Shown piece after piece: positions 42,820-50,634 of a DNA stretch of 64,000 nucleotides; positions within the stretch are counted from its first letter, which is position 1; the number at the start of each line of letters is the position of its first letter. Origin of the DNA: Sphingobacterium wenxiniae. GTDB lineage: Bacteria > Bacteroidota > Bacteroidia > Sphingobacteriales > Sphingobacteriaceae. The position numbers were made by a program, and so were the translations under genes. The stretch is taken from contig NZ_FOZZ01000006.1 of NCBI RefSeq assembly GCF_900116225.1, positions 124,001 through 188,000 on the forward strand, given 5' to 3'. The notes under the pieces were generated by a model that saw only the letters and a list, made by a program, of their open reading frames with translations, did no database searches and was not told where the DNA came from.

Positions 42820-44013
42820 TCAATTCTTAACATTAGATGCCGACAATTTCTGTGCTCCATCAATTAATATAATATTTTCAAGATCATCAAGATTCAATTC
42901 TCGTAGAATTTTAGTTAGATTCAAGTATTCTGTTTGATTAAAATAGAGAATTGCTATGACTGCTTTATTGGTATCATTAGCTTTCTTGTAGACTTCTACT
43001 TGATGCTGTAGGTTTCGCTTTAACGACGAGCTTTTCGCTAATTTAAACTCTATAACCGTTTTGTCCTTCGAACCATTTGATACTGTAAAATCTACTGCAC
43101 CTCGTCCGTTATTTACTTCTACATTAATATCCCAAGCCGAACCTTCTTTGACAAATTTAAAAAGCTGCTGAAGCATAGCTTCATTTTGATTTTCTTGTAT
43201 TTTGAAAACGCTGAATCCACCTTTATCTTCTATAACAGACTTTAAGATTCTTACACGATATATGGCTTCTTCGTAGGAACTGTGAATCTCTTTGCTAGTT
43301 GAAGAGTTTAATAGTTGCTTAACTTCACCCTTTAATACTGATAGCTCTTCTAACATACGACTAGTCTCTACTTCTTTCTGAGTTGGGGAGGCATTAGACG
43401 TAAGAAAAGATGAGGGGAGTGTGAAGCGAAAGTTTCTTTTGGGAGAGTTAGTATAGAGGTGGAGTGCTTCTTCAATACTTTTACATTCTATAATCTCTGG
43501 CTCAAACGATTCAAATTCGTTTTCATCGGTATCCTTAAAGAAGTCAAATAATTCCTTTAATATTTCATCTAAGTTTGAAAAGACAAAGGAAAGACAAAGG
43601 AAATCGCTATTAGTTTCAGTTCTGAAATTTAGATATTTTTGTTTGTAATGAAAAATTTGCTTTATGTCTGCCTCTGAAAAATTTCTTTTAAAATCTGATA
43701 TTTCGGAAATGTTATTGTTCCAAATGCTTGTATAAATTTCATCACCAGCCCAAATTCCTAATTCTTGTAGCTTACTTGTGATTGGTTTGTAAATGTTTTC
43801 TGTAATAGGTATAAACTTTTCCTTAATTTCCTCTTGAATGAAGTCATAAGATAGTTTATCTTTATAATTTTTGTTTGGTTTTAGTGAGCTTCGTTGTTTA
43901 TCAAGTTCTGTAAGCTCATTGCATAGAGGAATATACTTTTGAATGTAATGCTCTTTGTTTTTGTCTAAAAAATCAATGAACTCAAATAATGCTTGTATTT
44001 TTTGTGGAATCAT
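42820..44013 (-). CDS. Protein with C-terminal PD-(D/E)XK nuclease domain
   Basis: A 397-residue protein. The first 250 residues are helical and charged, with a likely coiled coil near LEELSVLKGEVKQLLN, and I recognise no family there. The last 120 residues show GRGAVDFTVSNG, then TVIEFKLAKSSSLKRNLQHQ and AVIAILYFNQ. This gives the D, E-x-K and downstream Q of a PD-(D/E)XK nuclease, so the catalytic part looks intact. It is 58 bp upstream of the DUF2971 gene in the same direction, perhaps forming a two-gene unit. The palindrome ATACGG-N4-CCGTAT lies 240 bp upstream. Confidence 0.75.
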   Translation of the reverse strand: MIPQKIQALFEFIDFLDKNKEHYIQKYIPLCNELTELDKQRSSLKPNKNYKDKLSYDFIQEEIKEKFIPITENIYKPITSKLQELGIWAGDEIYTSIWNNNISEISDFKRNFSEADIKQIFHYKQKYLNFRTETNSDFLCLSFVFSNLDEILKELFDFFKDTDENEFESFEPEIIECKSIEEALHLYTNSPKRNFRFTLPSSFLTSNASPTQKEVETSRMLEELSVLKGEVKQLLNSSTSKEIHSSYEEAIYRVRILKSVIEDKGGFSVFKIQENQNEAMLQQLFKFVKEGSAWDINVEVNNGRGAVDFTVSNGSKDKTVIEFKLAKSSSLKRNLQHQVEVYKKANDTNKAVIAILYFNQTEYLNLTKILRELNLDDLENIILIDGAQKLSASNVKN

Positions 44014-44252
44014 TTTTCGTCAACTGTAGTTTTGGTGTCAAGTTGTACTGTCTTTATCGCTAACTACTTTTTTATCTCAACTTGTTGCGCCAATCAATCT
44101 CTATGGTCGCATCGCGTAAAAACGTGTTGGCTTGGTCAATAAGCTTCTTCTCCAGAAAATTACAAAAACTTCAGCATAAAACCAAGTTTTTCATTGCTTT
44201 ACGCTAATGTTTGCCACTTCTTCAAAACTATCAAATAGGAGTGAATAAAAAA

Positions 44253-44268
44253 ATACGGGAAACCGTAT
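44253..44268. promoter_or_regulatory. ATACGG-GAAA-CCGTAT palindrome
   Basis: Perfect 6-bp arms and the same spacing as the copies before hsdM and before the ATPase gene. Confidence 0.5.
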
Positions 44269-44581
44269 CTCGATAATATATCTGAAGGAATGATAGTTTT
44301 TTGGATGCGATGCTATCGCATTTCTCATGCATCCTCGTTACACAAACGAGGACGAGGGGGGGTATTTGATGGTTATTTGATTTTCAGATGCCTTTTTATT
44401 GTAAGTAGCTGTAAATCAGTCTTATTTTTATTTGATGGTTATTTAATAATTCTGTCAATTTTGAAGAAAAGGAATAATAGAATATAGATTGAAATGGAAG
44501 GTATAAGGAATTTTGATTTTGAGGGGACAATCGATTCACCAAGTAAATTGTGGCTTTCTAATGGTTGCTACTGATAGGCAT

Positions 44582-44635
44582 AGCACCAAACCCGACCCAA
44601 CTTTGTCGTTTGCTCCTTGCTATGCCGAGTACACG
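44582..44635 (+). repeat. Diverged relative of the first part of the 154-bp repeat
   Basis: The segment CCCAACTTTGTCGTTTGCTC with its flanks aligns with CCCAGCCTTGTCGTTCGCTC in the 154-bp repeat and with a third relative at 46861-46913. Confidence 0.55.
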
Positions 44636-44740
44636 CAGTTCGCGTACGATAGGAACGGTATATTTCAGTCTCACCTCTTGCCCCATACTCCAAAAAACCG
44701 TATCTTTAACCCATTGAACCAAAACCTTTGTAGGTAACAA

Positions 44741-46204
44741 ATGAACCTTGCATCGATTATTAAACAACCAGAAGGTAGGCGCTTAGAATTTAAGCAACAG
44801 TTACCCAGTCCACAGGATCTGGCCAAGACTGTCATCGCCTTTGCCAATGATGCGGGAGGTGATTTGATTATCGGAGTGCAGGACGATCCTCGTGCATTGG
44901 TAGGTTTGCCCGAAGAAGAACTGTTGTCTATCGAAGAGCAGATCAGTAGTATTATCTATGACCACTGTTATCCCGTCATTGTTCCGGAGATATCGTTTCG
45001 GGAGGTTGACGATGCTAGGCTGATATGGGTTCATATTCACAGGGGAAGCAACTTTCCGTACTACCTCAAATCAAAAGGAAAGCTCCATGGTACCTATATC
45101 CGTGTCGGTTCATCCAATCACTTGGCAGATGAGGAGATTATAGCAGAACTGGAACGGCAAAAGCGCAATGTGTCCTATGACGGGGAACTGATTCTTGATT
45201 GTAGTATTGAAGATATAGATATTGCCGACTTCGCAACGTTCTATGGGGCACGTATAGGAGAGATCTTGGATCAGACAGCTTTGCGCAAGCTCGAACTAAT
45301 TAAGCCTCACCAAGGGAACTTAGTACCGACCAATGCCCTCATCTTGTTTTCGGATGGTGATAATCGTAGAACTTACTTCCCTTATGCCAAGATTGAATGT
45401 GCTCGGTTCAAGGGTACCGATACAGGTGTCTTTATTGACCAGAAGACCATCGACACCAATATCGCTACACAAGCAGAGCAGGCATACGAATTTGTGTTAC
45501 GCCATATCAATAAATCAGCTGTCGTGGAGGGAGTATACACCAATACCCGATGGCAGTACCCTGTCGTGGCGGTTCGCGAGGCGATTCGTAATGCCGTAGT
45601 GCATCGAGATTATGCACTTTCGGGACGGGATATCAAGGTCGCCATCTTTGACGATATGATCGAGATTACCAGTCCGGGTAAGCTGTTGCCATCCATTGAT
45701 TTTAATGAATTGGAAGCCCGTCAATCGGATATCCGCAACAAGGTGATAGCACCGGTGTTCAAGAAGATTGGACTGATTGACCAATGGGGCAACGGGCTTA
45801 AACTGATAGCCGATGAATTGAAAGCCTATCCCGAAATCGAGTTCAAATGGTTTGAGCGTGGAGGGTTACAGTTCCAAGTACAGTTTATTAACAGAGGCTT
45901 CGTGGCACAGCAGGAGTTACAGCAAATTGACGGTGCAATTGACGGTGCAATTGACGGTGCAATTGACGGTGCAACCAAAGCCTTGAAGAGAAAATTAGCT
46001 ATACTTGCTAAAGCCATCATGAATGCCGAAGGGAAAAACGCAATAGATTATGCTGATGCAACGAACCTTGGTAGCAAACGGACACTCGAACGCTATATAC
46101 AACAGCTTCGTCAGAGTGGTCTCGTTGAGTTCAGGGGGGATGCAACACAGACAGGAGGGTATTACCTGACAGAGACATTCTGGTCTAAGTTGTCCCAAGA
46201 ATAA
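44741..46204 (+). CDS. AlbA_2 / HATPase_c_4 ATP-binding protein with repeat linker
   Basis: A 487-residue protein. The AlbA_2 domain is at about 8-140 (GRRLEFKQQL, AFANDAGGDLIIGVQDD, GTYIRVGSSNHLADEEI). The GHKL-type ATPase is at about 270-370 (VREAIRNAVVHRDYALSG, FDDMIEITSPGKLLPS, DQWGNGLKLI). A linker with four GAID units follows, and a winged helix closes the protein (GSKRTLERYIQQLRQSGLVE). It is a distant relative of the protein at 28519-29868 with the same order and the same kind of linker. It could be a regulator or a defence component. Part of its C-terminal coding region is repeated just downstream with a different ending. Confidence 0.85.
   Translation: MNLASIIKQPEGRRLEFKQQLPSPQDLAKTVIAFANDAGGDLIIGVQDDPRALVGLPEEELLSIEEQISSIIYDHCYPVIVPEISFREVDDARLIWVHIHRGSNFPYYLKSKGKLHGTYIRVGSSNHLADEEIIAELERQKRNVSYDGELILDCSIEDIDIADFATFYGARIGEILDQTALRKLELIKPHQGNLVPTNALILFSDGDNRRTYFPYAKIECARFKGTDTGVFIDQKTIDTNIATQAEQAYEFVLRHINKSAVVEGVYTNTRWQYPVVAVREAIRNAVVHRDYALSGRDIKVAIFDDMIEITSPGKLLPSIDFNELEARQSDIRNKVIAPVFKKIGLIDQWGNGLKLIADELKAYPEIEFKWFERGGLQFQVQFINRGFVAQQELQQIDGAIDGAIDGAIDGATKALKRKLAILAKAIMNAEGKNAIDYADATNLGSKRTLERYIQQLRQSGLVEFRGDATQTGGYYLTETFWSKLSQE
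45925..45975 (+). repeat. 12-bp tandem repeat within the AlbA/HATPase gene
   Basis: The unit ATTGACGGTGCA occurs four times, encoding the repeated IDGA linker. It is in-frame, and sits at the same place between ATPase and winged helix as the repeat in the gene at 28519-29868. Confidence 0.85.
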
Positions 46205-46265
46205 GAATCTTCGTTTCTTCCAATATGTTTAGGATTAATGATGACGATAGAATTGAGGGGAGTAA

Positions 46266-46571
46266 TTCGAGCGAGGTGGACTACAGTTCCAGGTACAGTT
46301 TATCAATAGGGATTTCGTGGTACAGCAAGAGTTGGCAGAACCAACATTGTACAGTAGGGTACTAAAGATTGTTGACGAAAAGGCACGATCTAGAAAAGAG
46401 ATATCGACAGCACTGAACCAACTAAGCATTTCGGGCCAATTGAATGTCACTATCAACTCTCTGCTGGATCATGGGCTGATCGAATGGACTATTCCAGATG
46501 TACCACATAGTCCTAAGCAACAATACAGGATTACGAGAAAAGGACAAGGGTTCTTGGACTTGTTGAAGTAA
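46266..46571 (+). pseudogene. C-terminal fragment of a second AlbA/HATPase gene
   Basis: From 46266 the frame reads FERGGLQFQVQFINRDFVVQ, nearly identical in protein and DNA to residues near 370-390 of the upstream gene. It then diverges into a different winged-helix tail (EISTALNQLSISGQLNVTIN, then LLDHGLIEWTIPD and QYRITRKGQGFLDLL). There is an in-frame stop just before it and no ATG, though a GTG at 46317 could start an 84-residue product. It is best read as the leftover of a tandem paralogue or of an earlier C-terminus. Confidence 0.7.
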
Positions 46572-46595
46572 TCCGCTTGGATTGTTAGGCAGTTC

Positions 46596-46749
46596 CCACC
46601 ACATCAAAAACCCACCCAGCCTTGTCGTTCGCTCCTCACTACATCAAGCACATACCTCCGGAGTGATATTATAGCAGTCACAGACTACCTGTTATTATTT
46701 ATTATGACATCCTTAGTGACCGCTACGCTGAACACTAAGGATAGGAGGG
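46596..46749 (+). repeat. 154-bp direct repeat, copy B
   Basis: Identical to 37401-37554 and in the same orientation; the flanking bases on both sides differ. Recombination between the copies would delete the STAND, DUF2971, nuclease and AlbA genes as one 9.2-kb circle. Confidence 0.85.
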
Positions 46750-46860
46750 GGTACCCACTATTGTATATAGGCTAATATACCATAGTTAGTGGTAGGTATA
46801 GATACTGGTTCTATAATCGTTAATGCTGATTGAGATAGGTGTGGTAGCAAATCCCCACCA

Positions 46861-46913
46861 TACCAAACCCCGCCCAGCTTTATTGTTTGCTCATGGCTAT
46901 GCCGAGAACACGT
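46861..46913 (+). repeat. Diverged relative of the first part of the 154-bp repeat
   Basis: CCCAGCTTTATTGTTTGCTC and the following GCTATGCCGAGAACACG align with the copy at 44582-44635. The rest of the stretch between 46572 and 46934 holds repeat copy B and no gene. Confidence 0.5.
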
Positions 46914-46934
46914 GGTACTATTAGATGGATACTT

Positions 46935-47753
46935 TTACTTCTTCAACTTCTTCACCGTTTTATTCTCCAACAGCGACCTCATCTGCGTAATCGCTACCCC
47001 GTTCAGCTGGATAAGCCGGTCACTCTGCGACAACCCCTGCTGTATAAGAAGCGCATTGATACTTTCCAGATTGCTCAGCACCACCAGCTGTTCCAAAGTA
47101 GCGTGATCCCGTACATTACCTTTCTTGTCGGTATTTGCATCGCGCCATTCTTTTGCTGTGAGGCCAAATAGAGCGACGTTCAGCAAGTCTGCTTCTGTAG
47201 CATAGACCAGTCCCGCTTGTTGTTTGGTGATCTCTTTAGGTATCAGATTTTCTTTGATGGCATCGGTGTGTATATGATAATTGACTTTTGCCAAGGTGCG
47301 CTGTAGGTTCCAGTCTAATTTTAAGCGATCATTTTCATCCTCTTTGAGACGTTGGTATTCTTTGACTAGCAGTAGCTGGAATTTCGGGCTAATCCACATT
47401 CCAAAATGAAATGCAATGTCTTTGTGTGCATAAGTTCCTCCATATCTTCCTGCCTTGGCTGTAATTCCAATCGCGTTGGTTGCTTCAATCCAATTTTTTA
47501 CTGACAAAACGAAATTATTGCTCCCCGCAGAATTTTTAATTGTACCGAATTCGGTATAATTAAAATTAGGATTGTACAAAGCTTCCCATTCGCCAATATA
47601 TTCTATAGTGCTTTTGAGTGTGAGCCATTTTATGATAATGGCTTCCTGCATTTGGCTTTTAGCCATATCAGTAAGTGAAATGTAGTCATCTTGCTTTTGC
47701 GAAATGATGCTAATTTCTTTACCTCCGATCTCTATTTTCTTACTCTTGCTCAT
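46935..47753 (-). CDS. KilA-N domain-containing protein
   Basis: A 272-residue DNA-binding protein. The KilA-N domain spans about 20-140: DDYISLTDMAKSQMQEA, STIEYIGEWEALYNPNF, SAGSNNFVLSVKNWIEATNA, AGRYGGTYAHKDIAFHFGMW. A helical C-terminal region follows (about 145-272), including TEADLLNVALFGLTAKEWRD. Intact members of this group have just this layout. The role is unknown; such genes derive from phage antirepressors. Upstream lies the ACTAA-N5-TTAGT palindrome within a longer 15-bp-arm inverted repeat. The KilA-N part of the recombinase fusion at 23926-25161 is a paralogue. Confidence 0.87.
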   Translation of the reverse strand: MSKSKKIEIGGKEISIISQKQDDYISLTDMAKSQMQEAIIIKWLTLKSTIEYIGEWEALYNPNFNYTEFGTIKNSAGSNNFVLSVKNWIEATNAIGITAKAGRYGGTYAHKDIAFHFGMWISPKFQLLLVKEYQRLKEDENDRLKLDWNLQRTLAKVNYHIHTDAIKENLIPKEITKQQAGLVYATEADLLNVALFGLTAKEWRDANTDKKGNVRDHATLEQLVVLSNLESINALLIQQGLSQSDRLIQLNGVAITQMRSLLENKTVKKLKK

Positions 47754-47805
47754 AACTCAATCAGTTTATAATCGATTCTTTAAACCTGTAATCTTTACTC
47801 CAAAT

Positions 47806-47843
47806 ATAACTAATATTTTTTAAAAACTAAAAATATTAGTTAT
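47806..47843. promoter_or_regulatory. Inverted repeat with ACTAA-N5-TTAGT upstream of the KilA-N gene
   Basis: ATAACTAATATTTTT and AAAAATATTAGTTAT are perfect 15-bp arms around an 8-nt loop. Inside it, ACTAA-AAATA-TTAGT (47826-47840) matches the palindromes before dinB and the ORF6N gene. Confidence 0.55.
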
Positions 47844-48409
47844 GACTATTATTCTTAAAGAATCAATTGCTTAGCTTTGATATTGGCAAGATTAAGCCTA
47901 CGCCCCAGACGTACTCTACGCTGAACACTAAGGATAGGAAGGGAGTTTGTTGCTGCTTCACTCCGTACTTTCAAACATAAGCCGTTGGAGCTATATTGCA
48001 AGTTAAATAAACTTGCTTTATCTTTTCTCCCAAATTACGCTAAGCTAACCGACCGGAAGGAGCTATCCGAAGGAAAACCTGAGAGATGGGGGCAGACCAG
48101 CTTGATTTTTAGTTATGGAGAGTTCTCCATAATTAACATAGAGTAAAAATAAATTCTACTTACGAGATTCTCCCTACAGATAAATATTACGGATTCCCGT
48201 ATCTCTGTTTAAAATATTTGTCCAAACTTTACACTGCACAGTAAATAAGCGCTTGACCTATGTTATTTCTTAAATGAAAATATTTTACTATCTTAACCCT
48301 TGTAATCTAACTCGATTAACCAATTGGGTTATTATTAGCCGAGATATACAATTAGATATTTAATTTTTATTACTGACAAAATTTAATATAAAAAATTATT
48401 AGATAAATT
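47844..48409. other. Gene-free stretch before the ATPase gene
   Basis: Holds a 24-bp fragment of the 154-bp repeat (47916-47939) and the TACGG-ATTC-CCGTA palindrome at 48188-48201. An AT-rich upstream region of the ATPase gene follows. No gene is supported. Confidence 0.5.
48188..48201. promoter_or_regulatory. TACGG-ATTC-CCGTA palindrome
   Basis: Third copy of the TACGG-N4-CCGTA pattern, about 210 bp before the ATPase gene. Confidence 0.4.
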
Positions 48410-50593
48410 ATGAATACACTTTCAATAGATCTTGAGTATTGCTTTGGAATCGGAAAATTTAAACATGATTTTGATTTTGAAGCGAAGCAGTCAAATACAT
48501 TTTTAATTTATGCACCTAATGGCACGATGAAAACGTCATTTGCGAAAACGCTCGATTTAATTGCTAAAAATGAACCAAAAAATATGCCTCGGGATAGAGT
48601 TTATGTAGATAGACAATCTAGGTATGATGTTTTAGTTGATGGAGAACCAATTTTACCTGGAAATATATTAGTCATTAATGCAGAAAATGAAACTTTTGAT
48701 GCTTCAAGTAAGTTGAGCTCTTTTATTGCGAGTAAGGATTTGAAAGAACGTTATGATTCTATATATAAAGATCTCGAATACCAAAAAACTGAATTTATTA
48801 AGAAATTAAAAATTGTATCCCAGAGTACTGATTGTGAGGGAGAGATTATGGGAGCATTTTCGGAGAGCATTAGAGATTCTTTTTTTGACGTTATTGTAAC
48901 TGCATCCAAGTCTTTATTAGATAAGTGCGATAAATACGAATTTAAATACAACGATATTTTTGATAAGAAAGAAAATGTTAAAAAATTCTTGGACAAAAAT
49001 GAAGCTGTGTTAGATCAGTATATGTCGGACTATAAGGTATTGATAACTAATTCCAAATTCTTTAAGGAGACAGATGGAAAATCTTTTGGAACATATCAAG
49101 CGAGTGAATTATTAAAATCGATCGAGGATAACTCCTTTTTTGAGGCTGGTCATAAGTTTGTTTTGGAAGATGGAACGGAGATAACTGATTCTCAAGCCTT
49201 AAAAGATGTTGTTAAAACTGAAATAGATAAGATTGTTAATGATGTTAAACTGAAAGCCTCTTTTGAGAAAGTTGATAAGGCCATTGCTTCAAATGTAGAG
49301 TTGAGAGCTTTCAAAAGAGCTATTGAACGAGATAATTTGCTGCTAGTTGAGTTGAAAAATTATGATGCTTTTAAAAAGAAAGTGTGGGTTAGTTTTTTGT
49401 CTGAACTTAAATCAGACACGGAACTATTGGTTGGATTTTATCTGTCAAAAAAGGCAGAGTTAGAACAAATTATAGAAGAAGCAAAGAGAGAAGTTGAATT
49501 GTGGAAGCAAATTATCACCACATTTAATAGTCGTTTCTATGTGCCATTTAAAGTTGGATTAACTAACCAAGAAGATGTAATATTAAAGCAACAAACAGCA
49601 AATTTAGAGTTCCATTACTTCGATGGAGTAGAACCCCCAGTTCTGAAAGGAAGGCAAGATTTACTAGACGTGTTGAGTAGAGGTGAACGGCGTGCGTATT
49701 TTATCCTTCAGTTTCTTTTTGAAATTGAGTCAAGAAAAAATAGTGGTATTAAAAATCTTTTAATATTTGATGATGTAGCTGATTCTTTTGACTATAAAAA
49801 CAAATACGCAATAATCGAGTACATAAGAGATCTTAGGGAATCAGACAAATTCAAAATGATTCTTTTGACACATAATTTTGATTTTTATCGTACTATTATT
49901 GCTAGGCTATATTTGTATCAACCTCACTGTTCATATTATATAGCAACTAAGAATAGTAATAAAGATATCTATTTATCGGAAGGATTCAATACCAAGAATG
50001 TGTTTGAAGATTTTGTCAAGGAGATTGATCAACCCAAGGCGTTTGTTAGTTGTATTGCTTTTGTACGTAACATTATCGAGTTTTCAGATTCAAGAAAATG
50101 TGATGACTATAAGCTGTTAACAAACTCTCTACATCTAAAGGAGGCCTCTAAAACTATTAAGGCTTTAGATGTATTTAGTGTTTTTCAAGGACGTCTCACT
50201 GGAGTGACAGATAAGACTATTAGTTTTGCAGAGGAGAATATTGTTGATTTGATAGGTACTACCGCTGATAGTATCTTAGCAGAGGAAAATCCTAGCGAGG
50301 TTGACCTATATAATAAGATTGTTTTAGCTATAGCTATAAGAATTGAGGCAGAAAGATATTTACTAAGTAAGCTGCCTGAGGCTAAGGAAAAAGATCACCC
50401 TAATCCAACAAACTATTTGTATAATAAATATCGGGGCAAATATCCCGATAGCTCAAACTTAGGAGTATTGGATCGTGTTAACTTAATGACCCCAGAAAAC
50501 ATACATATCAATGCATTTATGTATGAACCTTTAGTGGATATGTCTTTTTATCACTTGTGTGATTTGTACACTGATATCAAAGCTTTAGTTTAA
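48410..50593 (+). CDS. ABC-type AAA ATPase of the RloC/PrrC-like class
   Basis: A 727-residue ATPase. The Walker A variant APNGTMKTS (35-43) lies near the N-terminus, a long helical insert (about 105-370) follows, then the ABC signature LSRGERRA (422-429), Walker B LLIFDDVADSFD (450-461) and H-loop THNFDF (487-492). The split head with a central coiled arm is the SMC/Rad50-like plan used by many defence ATPases (RloC, PrrC, PtuA). The C-terminal 230 residues are unassigned; no HNH, Toprim or ACNase motif is evident there. It is followed after 41 bp by a membrane protein gene in the same direction, its probable partner. Confidence 0.82.
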   Translation: MNTLSIDLEYCFGIGKFKHDFDFEAKQSNTFLIYAPNGTMKTSFAKTLDLIAKNEPKNMPRDRVYVDRQSRYDVLVDGEPILPGNILVINAENETFDASSKLSSFIASKDLKERYDSIYKDLEYQKTEFIKKLKIVSQSTDCEGEIMGAFSESIRDSFFDVIVTASKSLLDKCDKYEFKYNDIFDKKENVKKFLDKNEAVLDQYMSDYKVLITNSKFFKETDGKSFGTYQASELLKSIEDNSFFEAGHKFVLEDGTEITDSQALKDVVKTEIDKIVNDVKLKASFEKVDKAIASNVELRAFKRAIERDNLLLVELKNYDAFKKKVWVSFLSELKSDTELLVGFYLSKKAELEQIIEEAKREVELWKQIITTFNSRFYVPFKVGLTNQEDVILKQQTANLEFHYFDGVEPPVLKGRQDLLDVLSRGERRAYFILQFLFEIESRKNSGIKNLLIFDDVADSFDYKNKYAIIEYIRDLRESDKFKMILLTHNFDFYRTIIARLYLYQPHCSYYIATKNSNKDIYLSEGFNTKNVFEDFVKEIDQPKAFVSCIAFVRNIIEFSDSRKCDDYKLLTNSLHLKEASKTIKALDVFSVFQGRLTGVTDKTISFAEENIVDLIGTTADSILAEENPSEVDLYNKIVLAIAIRIEAERYLLSKLPEAKEKDHPNPTNYLYNKYRGKYPDSSNLGVLDRVNLMTPENIHINAFMYEPLVDMSFYHLCDLYTDIKALV

Positions 50594-50634
50594 GAAATTT
50601 AAGATAATTTATAGGATTGATTTAATGTAACAAG

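Larger units (their letters stand above)
44014..44740. other. Gene-free stretch between divergent defence genes
   Basis: Contains a minus-strand gene tail near 44087-44160 (LEKKLIDQANTFLRDATIEI, then DWRNKLR*), the ATACGG-GAAA-CCGTAT palindrome at 44253-44268 and a relative of the 154-bp repeat at 44582-44635. No complete gene is supported. The promoters of both neighbours should lie here. Confidence 0.5.

Noticed and set aside
45826..46020. Minus-strand frame with APSI repeats
   Set aside because: It is the antisense of the GAID tandem repeat in the AlbA gene.
46317..46571. Independent 84-residue gene starting at a GTG
   Set aside because: The similarity to the upstream AlbA gene begins before this codon and is preceded by a stop, so a gene fragment explains it better.
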